From the NCBI GenBank assembly GCA_964615365.1, contig CAZTOU010000006.1, forward strand, positions 98,958 to 162,957: a stretch of 64,000 nt of DNA. Reading direction: 5' to 3'. Below the pieces are notes generated by a model. That model did not search any database. It had not been told where the DNA came from and worked only from the letters and a program-made list of their open reading frames with translations. Origin of the DNA: CAVXZE01 sp964615365. Its GTDB lineage: Bacteria > Myxococcota_A > UBA9160 > UBA6930. Both the position numbers and the translations under genes were made by a program. Shown one piece after another: positions 24,665 to 32,131 of the stretch; within the stretch, counting starts at the first letter, position 1, and each line of letters starts with the position of its first letter.

Positions 24665-25192
24665 TCAAGCGCGTTCGATGGACACCACCTCATACCAGGT
24701 CTCGGACTCGGTGCGGTGTCGAACCACTCGCTCGCGGGGCAGCCTGACGGGGAACTGGCCTCGCAAGCGGAGAATCAGGTAGGCGCTCTCGTCCTCGAGC
24801 ACCTCGGCCACGTCGCTCACCGATGCCACCTCGGACTCGGTCCAGACCGTGAATCGCACCCGGGAGCGAGGACGCACCTCGAGATGCACACGGGTCCCGA
24901 GTGCCCGCCGTAGCAGCTCGGCCGCCCGAGCCGGATCTCCCATCAGGGAATCCGGCCTCTGGGGCGGCGCAATGCGGGCGGCCCGAAGCAGCCGCAGCAC
25001 CTTGCCGATTCCGAGTGCGGACGCCACGCTCTCCGCCGCGTCGAGGCAGGCGAAGTCGTCGATGCGCCCGATCGAGCCGCTTCCCCCTTCGTTGCGGAAT
25101 ACCAGCGCGACGCCTGAGACCGACTCCTGATTCCCGGGGGCCGCGGCGATCACCTCCTCGAGACGGGCGAGGAGCCGGCGGCGAGGGGGCAT
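24665..25192 (-). CDS. Uncharacterised protein, 175 residues
   Basis: I do not recognise this family. The protein begins MPPRRRLLARLEEVIAAAPG, has no signal peptide or membrane segment, and alternates helices with beta-like stretches (VRFTVWTESEVASVSDVAEV, SAYLILRLRGQFPVRLPRER). It is probably cytoplasmic. The ATG at 25192 lies only seven bases from a TATACT hexamer on the minus strand, so the mRNA may be leaderless. It precedes the aldolase fusion by 21 bases on the same strand, suggesting a shared transcript. Confidence 0.65.
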   Translation of the reverse strand: MPPRRRLLARLEEVIAAAPGNQESVSGVALVFRNEGGSGSIGRIDDFACLDAAESVASALGIGKVLRLLRAARIAPPQRPDSLMGDPARAAELLRRALGTRVHLEVRPRSRVRFTVWTESEVASVSDVAEVLEDESAYLILRLRGQFPVRLPRERVVRHRTESETWYEVVSIERA

Positions 25193-25197
25193 CGCCC

Positions 25198-25233
25198 CGA
25201 GTATACCCCGCCCCCGCTGGCAGCGTATACTCG
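25198..25233. promoter_or_regulatory. Symmetric divergent control region with two TATACT hexamers
   Basis: CGAGTATAC (25198-25206) and GTATACTCG (25225-25233) form a perfect 9-base inverted repeat, 18 bases apart. Each arm contains TATACT reading outward, an excellent -10 hexamer for each of the two divergent genes. No matching -35 is seen for either, so a regulator may bind the same symmetry. Confidence 0.55.
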
Positions 25234-25285
25234 AACTCCCTGAAGAGATCTCCGCGGGGGAGTCAACCCGAGTGAGGAGGGGACG

Positions 25286-26803
25286 ATGCGCTGTTCTCGC
25301 CACCGAAAGCTACTGCTCGCCACATTGGCCGGTCTGCTTCTTCTTCTCTTCTCCGGCGTGCTCCTCGCCGACGAGCCGATCCCGGCAGAGGGGGAATCCA
25401 CCACGGCCTGGCCGCTTCCCGAAGCCGGCTCGTGCGCGCCGAAGGGAGGCTTGCTGGCAGGTCCCGGCTCCACGGAAGACGCGGCGCCGCTTCCCTTCCA
25501 GCCGGGCGACGTGTTCGGCATGGATCGGCTCGCGGTACTCGAGGACTACATTCCCGGATTCATCTGGGAGAATCGGGAGCGCTTCTTCTTCGAGGGAATG
25601 CGTCTCGAGATCGGTCCTTGCTTCCGGGACTACGGCCCGCCCGCCTTCTTTGCGGAGGCGACCGAGTCCTTCAAGGGCAGCGCGAAGCTGCTGGACAACG
25701 ACGGCCTCGAGAGCTACGTCGCCGGGCTCCCGTTTTCGCCCGAGCTGATCGCCCCAGACGATTCGAAGGCCGGCCTCAAGTGGTACTGGAACGTCGCGAA
25801 CCGCTACCAGGCCGCCGGATTTCGCGGGAAGTTCCGGATGACCGACCTGCTCGGACGCATCGGCCGCGCCGAACCCTTCGAGGGGGAGATGTTCAAGATC
25901 CTGCTCGCCCACCGGAGCGATCTGACCCAAGCCGACTACACCATGGCGGGCGCGCGGAACAAGCACTGGATCGCCGGCGGTCTCTTCTTCAAGCCCTTCG
26001 ACGCACGGGAGTACGCGTGGCGTCAGTTCCGGGATCTGGAGCACGAGTCGAAGTCCGAGCGCTCCGACGACCTGCACGCCTACCTCCCGCAGTGGCGGCG
26101 GGTGCGGCGCTTGAACGCAAATCAGGTCGAGGGGCTCTACATGCCCTCCTTCTCGGTGGGCGTGCAGCCGAACCAACAGCTCGCGATGGGCACCGGTGAC
26201 GCCATGGGCGGTGGGGTGGCGGGTGCCGGTGGCGCCGGCGGCATGGTCGGCACCATCACCGCGAAGCGGAGCGGATACGAGGGGCTCGAAATCCGCCCCC
26301 TTCTCTATCACGTGAAGCTGCTCGGCCTGCACGACGTGCTGGCCCCGATCAATGCGGCGATCCCCTGCTATCCCAAGAGCCCGGATCGGGACTTCGGCCC
26401 GTGGGGGCTCTCCTTCGCCAGCGATCGATGGGATCTTCGACGGGCTCTCGTCCTCGAGGCGATGTCGAAGGATCCGGTGGGGGGAGGCGACGCCAGGCTG
26501 GTCGTCTATGTCGACCTCCAGACGCTGCAGCCCCTGTACATGGCCACCTACGACAGCAAGGAAGAGATGACCAACGTGGGTTACTACGTGGGCCGATGGA
26601 GCGATGACCAGGAGGACTACCCCCGCTGGCCCGACGATCCGGAGCGTGAGATCCGGGTGCTCGACTCAGTGGGCGCAGCCTTTGCAAACCTGTCGGAGGC
26701 CGGGAGCTGGCGGCGCGAGTCCTGGGCCAACGTCTCCACGCCCCCCCCGGACCGAGCCGTCAAGCGCATGATGTCAGTGGGCGAGCTCACCAAGCGCCGC
26801 TAA
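25286..26803 (+). CDS. DUF1329 family exported protein
   Basis: The protein has 505 residues. A signal peptide is present (KLLLATLAGLLLLLFSGVLLADE). DUF1329 proteins resemble outer-membrane lipoprotein-sorting folds and are often found with RND-type lipid or sterol exporters in proteobacteria; the molecular role is unclear. Text typical of the family includes AHRSDLTQADYTMAGARNKHW-like strands, 'LHAYLPQWRRVRRLN' and a late 'WDLRRALVLEA'. A Gly/Ala-rich loop (GGGVAGAGGAGG) sits near residue 310. The ribosome-binding site GAGGAGGGG lies just before the ATG. Its TAA is followed two bases later by a long palindrome. Confidence 0.8.
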   Translation: MRCSRHRKLLLATLAGLLLLLFSGVLLADEPIPAEGESTTAWPLPEAGSCAPKGGLLAGPGSTEDAAPLPFQPGDVFGMDRLAVLEDYIPGFIWENRERFFFEGMRLEIGPCFRDYGPPAFFAEATESFKGSAKLLDNDGLESYVAGLPFSPELIAPDDSKAGLKWYWNVANRYQAAGFRGKFRMTDLLGRIGRAEPFEGEMFKILLAHRSDLTQADYTMAGARNKHWIAGGLFFKPFDAREYAWRQFRDLEHESKSERSDDLHAYLPQWRRVRRLNANQVEGLYMPSFSVGVQPNQQLAMGTGDAMGGGVAGAGGAGGMVGTITAKRSGYEGLEIRPLLYHVKLLGLHDVLAPINAAIPCYPKSPDRDFGPWGLSFASDRWDLRRALVLEAMSKDPVGGGDARLVVYVDLQTLQPLYMATYDSKEEMTNVGYYVGRWSDDQEDYPRWPDDPEREIRVLDSVGAAFANLSEAGSWRRESWANVSTPPPDRAVKRMMSVGELTKRR

Positions 26804-26805
26804 GG

Positions 26806-26872
26806 CGGGGACGTTCCTTGCGTTCTTGCGTTTCGGCGAAGCCGAAACGCAAGAACGCAAGGAACGTCCCCG
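26806..26872. terminator. Perfect palindrome filling the gap between two convergent genes
   Basis: Two 32-base arms (26806-26837 and 26841-26872) are perfectly complementary around a GAA loop. The outer arm begins CGGGGACGTTCCTTGCG. It spans essentially the whole space between the stop codons at 26803 and 26874. It probably works as a bidirectional terminator or mRNA-stabilising hairpin, though it lacks a T-tract. The sequence is also reminiscent of REP palindromes mobilised by RAYT transposases; no such gene is in the window. Confidence 0.75.
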
Positions 26873-26873
26873 T

Positions 26874-28268
26874 TCAGTCGTCTTCGCGGTGGATCGCGCG
26901 CACGAAGGCCTCCAGCAGGGCGGCCCGGATGGTGTGGCGATCGGCCTTCTTGTAGACCTTTCGGAAGGCCTTGAGGGGAATGATGCCCTTGGCCATGGAG
27001 CGATGTCCGCCCCCGACGCCCAGCCCCTCGACCACGGCGCGGACCACGTCCCCCGCGGCGCGCACGTAGCCGACGTTCCTCGCCGAGAAGACCAGGTCGG
27101 AGTTCACGATGCCGGCGGCGATGGCCCACTCCGCCCCCTCCGCCTGGAGCCCCAGATCGGCCACTTGAGGGATCACGTCCTCTCGCACGCGCCCCAGCAC
27201 GAGCAGGTGGATCCCCTCTTCGACCGCGGTCTGGGAGAGGGCGCGACCGAGGGCGCGGAGGCCGTCCGTGGGGAGCGCCGGCCGCTCGATCCGCCGGAGC
27301 AAGGCCGGGCTGTGCCAGGAGTGCAGGGTGGCGAAGGCCTGGATGTCGGCGCTGCTGGTGTCCCGACCCAGTAGCTGGGTGTCGCTCTTGATGCCGTAGA
27401 GCAGGGCCGTCGCGAGCTTGGGCCGGATGTCGAGGCCGGCGGCCTGCAGGTACTCGGTGAGGATGGTGGCGGTCGCACCGTAGCTCACGCGGATGTCCTT
27501 GATCACCGCGTCGTAGCCGGTGCGCTCCGGGTGGTGATCGATGACCAGGTCTACCGAGAGGACCCGCGCGGGGGGATCCTCTCCGAACACGGTCGGCTGC
27601 ACGTCCACGAGGACGAGGCCGTCGAAGTCGTCGAGCTCCTCGGGGTTGATGGTGCGCACTTCGATCCCGAGGGCCTGGACCATGGCCCGATTCTCGGGTC
27701 GCTTGACCTCGCCGAAGGAGATCAGCGGCGCGGTCGGCGACTTGCGTCCCAAGAGCGCCCGCAGCGCATAGCCACAGGCGATCCCGTCGGGGTCGGGGTC
27801 CGGCTGCAAGAGGATGCCGACCTTCTCTCTTCCGCTGACCAGCCCGCGGATGTCCACGACCCGGTGGAGGTTGCCCAGGTGGGCGAACTCCTGATCCACA
27901 TCGTCGCGGATCTGGGAGCGAAAGCCGGTTCGGCGCAGACAGGGGTGCTCGGGGAGGTCGTCATCCTGGAGCTTGTCCGACATGACCAGGATCGGGGCGC
28001 CCGGCGCGGCCTCGGAGACCGCCGCAACCGCCGCGCGCACGAAGGGGCCGTCCTCCGAGGCCAGGGCGAACTCGTCGCCCTCCTTGGGGTTGAGCTTCCC
28101 GATGGCGCCCGCGCCCAGACCACCCTGGAGGGAACGGAAACCCGGCGGCCGCGCCCGGGACTCGTCCTCCCGCGGTAGCCAGAGGAGCTCTTCGCTCTCG
28201 CCCGTACCGATGCGCGCCCAGAGCCGAGCGATGTCGGCCCCGTCGCAAACGATGAATCGACGTGCCAC
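26874..28268 (-). CDS. DHH/DHHA1-family phosphoesterase with extra N-terminal domain
   Basis: The protein has 464 residues. From about residue 155 the DHH motifs follow in order: PDPDPDGIACGYALRALL, VDVQPT, IDHHPERTGYD and GIKSDTQLLGRDTS; the C-terminal DHHA1 has GLGVGGGHRSMAKG. This set is shared with nanoRNases and cyclic-dinucleotide phosphodiesterases; which substrate applies here is unknown. The first 150 residues (RFIVCDGADIARLWARIG...) look like a degenerate Rossmann-type (TrkA-N-like) module. The GTG at 28268 is preferred because the upstream frame is unlike a protein, but its ribosome site is weak. Confidence 0.82.
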   Translation of the reverse strand: MARRFIVCDGADIARLWARIGTGESEELLWLPREDESRARPPGFRSLQGGLGAGAIGKLNPKEGDEFALASEDGPFVRAAVAAVSEAAPGAPILVMSDKLQDDDLPEHPCLRRTGFRSQIRDDVDQEFAHLGNLHRVVDIRGLVSGREKVGILLQPDPDPDGIACGYALRALLGRKSPTAPLISFGEVKRPENRAMVQALGIEVRTINPEELDDFDGLVLVDVQPTVFGEDPPARVLSVDLVIDHHPERTGYDAVIKDIRVSYGATATILTEYLQAAGLDIRPKLATALLYGIKSDTQLLGRDTSSADIQAFATLHSWHSPALLRRIERPALPTDGLRALGRALSQTAVEEGIHLLVLGRVREDVIPQVADLGLQAEGAEWAIAAGIVNSDLVFSARNVGYVRAAGDVVRAVVEGLGVGGGHRSMAKGIIPLKAFRKVYKKADRHTIRAALLEAFVRAIHREDD

Positions 28269-28466
28269 CCGGCCCCCGTTTGCTGACCGATCTCCTCTGG
28301 CTGCGAGGAGGTCCCCAGGGTGGGAGAGTCTACCGGACTGCGGGGGCGCTCGCGGACGCCAAGTCATGAAGCCTTTCCCCCGGGGGAGCGGTCCCGTGGA
28401 GCTTCGATGGATCGACCCGACGGGCTCCGTTGCCGGCGAGCCGGCCGGTGCCTATAGCTCGATCTC

Positions 28467-29330
28467 GTGCAGCCGGTGTTCGTCGGAGACGTCCAGGGAT
28501 GCAGCGCGGAGTTCGAGGAGCTGCTCGGACGCGTTCGGGACGTTCACGGCGAAGACTTCGAGCTCTGGCAGGTCGGCGATCTGATCAACCGGGGCCCGAT
28601 GAGCCTCCGGGTGCTGGAGACGGTGCGGCCGCTGGTGGAGCGAGGGCGCGCCCGCTACGTGCTCGGGAACCACGAGATCTGGCTGCTCGAGTCCTACTTC
28701 GGCCAACGAGCTCCGCACCGTTCCGACACCATGTCCGATCTGCTGGCGAGCTCCGACCTCGAGGACTGGATCGAGTGGATTCGGCGCCGGCCGCTGGTCG
28801 AGACCGGCGAGCTGTCGGGTCGGCCTTTCGCAATGGTGCACGCGGCGGTTCATCCCGACTGGGATCTCGACGCGCTGGTGAGGAACGCCCGTGAAGCGGA
28901 GGCCCGGCTGGGACATCCCGACCGGTCCGTCGCGGAGCGTTTCCTCGCCAGCGATCGTGACGCGGCTCGCGACGCGCTGCTCCGGATCACGAGCTGTCGC
29001 AGCGTGGATCCCGAGGGCCGCTGCTCGAGTCGGGAGCCGACACCACCCGCTGTCCCCTGGCACCAGGCATGGGGCTGCCGCGCACACGGCTACGGCGTCG
29101 TCTACGGACACTGGGCGCTCCAGGGCTTGCACGTGGCAAAGGGACTGCGCGGTCTCGATACCGGATGCGTTCACCACGGGCGGGAGCGAGACGGATACCT
29201 GACCGCGTGGCTCCCGGAGCTCACGCGGGACGATCCCTTCGCCCTTCCCGACCGGGGGTTCTTGCAGGTGCGTGCGCACCGGAGATACTACCGCGAGACG
29301 TCCCCGCGAGAGGAAGACACCGTTCAGTAA
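28467..29330 (+). CDS. apaH: ApaH-like symmetrical diadenosine tetraphosphatase
   Basis: The protein has 287 residues. Metallophosphoesterase motifs follow in order: VFVGDVQGCSAEFEELL, LWQVGDLINRGP, YVLGNHEIWLLESYFG, AMVHAAVHPDWDL, VVYGHWALQGLHV and GLDTGCVHHG. The GDVQGC, YGHWA and DTGC motifs are those of ApaH, which splits Ap4A into two ADP. The start is GTG at 28467. About 200 bases with no evident feature separate it from the divergent DHH gene. Confidence 0.87.
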   Translation: MQPVFVGDVQGCSAEFEELLGRVRDVHGEDFELWQVGDLINRGPMSLRVLETVRPLVERGRARYVLGNHEIWLLESYFGQRAPHRSDTMSDLLASSDLEDWIEWIRRRPLVETGELSGRPFAMVHAAVHPDWDLDALVRNAREAEARLGHPDRSVAERFLASDRDAARDALLRITSCRSVDPEGRCSSREPTPPAVPWHQAWGCRAHGYGVVYGHWALQGLHVAKGLRGLDTGCVHHGRERDGYLTAWLPELTRDDPFALPDRGFLQVRAHRRYYRETSPREEDTVQ

Positions 29331-29361
29331 GTGAGAAAGGAGCGCGACCCCTCGAAACGGA

Positions 29362-29390
29362 TTGACTCGGGAGGGAGTCGAGCGTAGCTT
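29362..29390 (+). promoter_or_regulatory. Sigma-70-type promoter ahead of a gene-poor stretch
   Basis: TTGACT (29362-29367) and TAGCTT (29385-29390) have a 17-base spacer. No convincing reading frame follows for 600 bases, so the transcript is either non-coding or an exceptionally long leader of the MoaD/AOR operon. Confidence 0.5.
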
Positions 29391-29396
29391 GAAGAG

Positions 29397-29918
29397 GTAT
29401 CCCGACGTGTGGCGCAAGGAGGTTCGAGGCCTCGCTCCGTCGGTCGAAGAACGCGTCACGCTTCCGGGATGCAGCGTCAGGTACCGACAGGGGTGAGCGA
29501 GTTCGCGCGCGGCGCGAGTGCTCAGGTCGAGCCAAGCGACGGCGTGGACCAGAGTGCGGGAAGTCCTCCCGGACCCGGGAGCTTCCAACACATACGTGGA
29601 GAAGAGGGACGCTTCCCTCGCGCCGGCTGCGCCGGGTCGCAGCCACGGTTTCCGCGCTGCGACGGATCCGGGGTTCGGACACCATCGAGTCGGTCCACCC
29701 GGAAGGTCGCGAAAAGGGAGACCGGGGCTTCCGGCTCCGGTGGGCCAAAGTGGCGTGAGGAGCCTCCCGAGAGCGTCGTCGCGGAGTGCATCGCCCGCCG
29801 CGCATGCGATCCCCGGGCACTCAGAATGAATGACGGGATCGGCGTCGGGCTCATCGCCTCTCCGAGAACCGGCGGCGTCGCTTCACGAAACCCGGGCCTG
29901 TTCCGTCGGAGGCCCGGG
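29397..29918 (+). ncRNA. Candidate long structured RNA or structured leader (29331-30003 gene-free)
   Basis: This 670-base gap has open frames on both strands but none with family resemblance. Instead it has consecutive good inverted repeats: GTATCCCG with CGGGATGC enclosing an inner stem (29398-29472), TGAGC...GCTCA with TCGCGC...GCGCGA (29494-29524), CTCCCGG/CCGGGAG inside GGAAG/CTTCC (29559-29586), GAGGGA/TCCCTC (29604-29619), GGCTGCG/CGCAGCC (29625-29644), ACCGGGGC/GCTCCGGT (29721-29741), and CCCGGGCCT/AGGCCCGGG at the end (29891-29918). The hallmarks of RNase P RNA, tmRNA and 6S RNA were not found. High G+C makes chance hairpins common, so this is a candidate only. Confidence 0.3.
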
Positions 29919-30003
29919 AGGATCCCGCAGCCTCGATCCCTCCCCTCGCCGATCCCCGCTACACTCGACGGATCGCGCACCACCGCAGCGAGGGGAGCTT
30001 CTG

Positions 30004-30273
30004 ATGCCCAGGGTCGTCATCCCTCCGCCCTTCCGGGGCCCGACGCAGGGAAAGGGCGAGATCGAGGTCGAGGGAAAGACCGTCCGCGAGTGTCTCGACG
30101 CGCTGGAGGCCGAGCACAAGGGGTTCTTGGACCACGTGGTGGCGCCGGATGGAACAGTGCAGCGCTTCGCGAAGGTCTTCGTGAACGAGGAGCAGGTCGC
30201 GAACGGAAGCCTGGACCTGGCGGTGGAGAGCGAGGACGAGATCCAGATTCTGGCCGCCATCGCCGGCGGCTGA
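30004..30273 (+). CDS. MoaD/ThiS-family sulfur carrier protein
   Basis: The protein has 89 residues with a ubiquitin-like fold pattern (RVVIPPPFRG, GKTVRECLDALEAEHKGF, FAKVFVNEEQV, DEIQILAAIAGG). The diagnostic C-terminal Gly-Gly, adenylated and thiocarboxylated to donate sulfur for molybdopterin or other synthesis, is present. A ribosome site (GGGGAG) precedes the ATG. The next gene, 51 bases downstream, encodes an AOR-family enzyme, so it probably serves the metal-pterin cofactor of that enzyme. MoaE was not seen. Confidence 0.85.
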   Translation: MPRVVIPPPFRGPTQGKGEIEVEGKTVRECLDALEAEHKGFLDHVVAPDGTVQRFAKVFVNEEQVANGSLDLAVESEDEIQILAAIAGG

Positions 30274-30324
30274 TCCCCACTCCACGACTCCCACTCTTCC
30301 TGATCAACGCTGGAGGAACGACGA

Positions 30325-32055
30325 ATGAGCAGAGGACCGAGCGGCGACAAGCTGATCCGCGTCGATATGACCCGTGGGTCCGCCGAGGTGGTGGACTTCC
30401 CGGACAGCTGGAAGTACCTCGGGGGGCGGGCACTCTCGGCGAGGATCCTGCTGGCGGAGTGCGATCCCGCCTGCGATCCGCTCGGGCCCGAGAACGTCCT
30501 GGTGATGGCGCCGGGCGTGCTCTCCGGGACCGCGGCGCCGACCTCGGGTCGCATCTCCATCGGCGGCAAGAGCCCTCTCACCGGGGGCATCAAGGAGGCC
30601 AACGCCGGAGGCCAGCCGGGACAGCACCTGATGAAGCTCGGATTCCGGGCCATCGTGGTGAAGGGCGCCGCCGCGGACCCCGAGCGCCGCTACGGCCTCG
30701 AGATCAGCGCCGATGGTATTCAGGTGGTTCCCGCCGACGAGTACAAGGGAATGTGGAACTACGCGCTTTGCGAGGCGCTCCACCAGAGGTACTCGAAGAA
30801 CGCGTCCTTCATTTCCTGCGGCCCCGCCGGAGAGCTCGGGCTTCGCGGCGCGTCGGTGGCCACCACCGATCAGGACAACCGCTACCCGGCCCGCCACGCC
30901 GCGCGCGGCGGCCTCGGTGCCGTGATGGGGAAGAAGGGGCTCAAGTACGTGATGGTGGATCCGGGCAAGGCGCCGCTTCGCCAGCCCGCCGATCGCGACG
31001 GCTTCGCGCAGCTCTGCAAGAGCTACACCAAGGGCTACCTGGACGGTCCCCAGATGTTCAAGAACGGCACCAGCGCCGTGGTACCCGCCGCGAACGCGCT
31101 GCACACCTTCCCGTACAAGAACCGCACCAGCGGGCAGTCCCCCGATGTCCAGACGCTGGACGGCGCCCGCATCAACGAGAGCTTCGAGAAGCGCGGCGGG
31201 AAGATGCACAACTGCATGACCGGCTGCATCGTGAAGTGCAGCAACATCGTCCACGATGCCGAGGGCAGGTACAAGACCTCGGCCCTCGAGTTCGAGACGC
31301 TCACCCTGCTCGGGGCGAACTGCGCGATCGGGAGCTGGGAGGACGTCGCCGACCTCGATCGCCTCTGTGACGAGGTGGGTCTCGATACCATCGAGACCGG
31401 TGCCGCCATCGCGGTCTACATGGATGCCGGAAAGATGGAGTGGGGCGACGCCGAGGGCGCCAAGCGGCTGTTCCAGGAGATCGCCGAGGGGACCGAGCTG
31501 GGAAGGGCGATCGGGAACGGCGCGGTCGCCACCGGCAAGTACACGGGCCACCATCGGGTGCCGGAGAGCCGCGGCCAGGCGATTCCGGCCTGGGATCCGC
31601 GTCCGCTGAAGGCGACCGGCGTCACCTACTGCACCAGCGCGATGGGGGCCGACCACACCGCGGGACTGATCGTGAATCCGGGCCTCCCGCCCGACCAGTA
31701 CGCCTGGGAGTCCCAGAAGTCGCAGATCGTCAACGCGGTATGCGACTCCTCGGGCTTCTGCCAGTTCCTGCAGCCCTCCCTGGACGACATCCGCGCCTTC
31801 TACGGCGCTCTCTACGGCACCTCGGTCAGCCGGGAGACGATCCACGATCTCGGCTGGCAGTGTCTCTCCGACGAGTGGGAGTACAACGACGGAGCGGGCT
31901 TCACCGAGGACGACGACAAGCTCGCCGACTGCCTGGGGCAGGACGCCATCGGCAATCCGCCGACCGTCTTCGACGTTTCGAGGGAGATCATTCAGGCCGC
32001 CAAGCAGCGCATGCCCGCCCGCGACGATCTCTTCGCCGGGAAGGCCTCCGGGTAG
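30325..32055 (+). CDS. Aldehyde:ferredoxin oxidoreductase family protein
   Basis: The protein has 576 residues. AOR-family enzymes oxidise aldehydes, or reduce acids, at a tungsten- or molybdenum-bis-pterin centre, passing electrons through a [4Fe-4S] cluster. Seen are YLGGRALSARILLAE, GTAAPTSGRISIGGKSPLTG, GGQPGQHLMKLGFRAIVVKG, ARHAARGGLGAVMGKKGLK and MGADHTAGL. The cluster motif reads NCMTGCIVKCSN (Cys297, Cys301 and Cys305), with a further Cys pair at 473 and 479. The classical first Cys of CxxCxxxC is replaced by Met294. Flanking MoaD and two MoeA genes support a dedicated cofactor pathway. The substrate is unknown. Confidence 0.9.
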   Translation: MSRGPSGDKLIRVDMTRGSAEVVDFPDSWKYLGGRALSARILLAECDPACDPLGPENVLVMAPGVLSGTAAPTSGRISIGGKSPLTGGIKEANAGGQPGQHLMKLGFRAIVVKGAAADPERRYGLEISADGIQVVPADEYKGMWNYALCEALHQRYSKNASFISCGPAGELGLRGASVATTDQDNRYPARHAARGGLGAVMGKKGLKYVMVDPGKAPLRQPADRDGFAQLCKSYTKGYLDGPQMFKNGTSAVVPAANALHTFPYKNRTSGQSPDVQTLDGARINESFEKRGGKMHNCMTGCIVKCSNIVHDAEGRYKTSALEFETLTLLGANCAIGSWEDVADLDRLCDEVGLDTIETGAAIAVYMDAGKMEWGDAEGAKRLFQEIAEGTELGRAIGNGAVATGKYTGHHRVPESRGQAIPAWDPRPLKATGVTYCTSAMGADHTAGLIVNPGLPPDQYAWESQKSQIVNAVCDSSGFCQFLQPSLDDIRAFYGALYGTSVSRETIHDLGWQCLSDEWEYNDGAGFTEDDDKLADCLGQDAIGNPPTVFDVSREIIQAAKQRMPARDDLFAGKASG

Positions 32056-32131
32056 CCGCTCGCGTACCGGCTGACGAGCGGGGAGAGGGGGCGTTCCCCT
32101 CCCACCCGCTGTAGCCTACCCCGCACCCGAG

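Noticed and set aside
29331..29355. Possible further R1 copy (GTGAGAAAGGAGCGCGACCC)
   Set aside because: The pieces occur in swapped order and CGGGCTAG is missing, so it does not fit the family.
29397..29860. Possible RNase P RNA, suggested by GGGAAGTCC at 29558 and AATGAATGACGG at 29825
   Set aside because: The invariant GAGGAAAGTCC and ACAGAA-type conserved regions are absent; the two matches are partial and not in a consistent layout. tmRNA and 6S hallmarks are also missing.
29522..29983. Minus-strand and plus-strand reading frames in the gene-free stretch
   Set aside because: Compositions are Pro/Arg/Ser-rich without domains or good ribosome sites, and frames occur on both strands as expected by chance at this GC.
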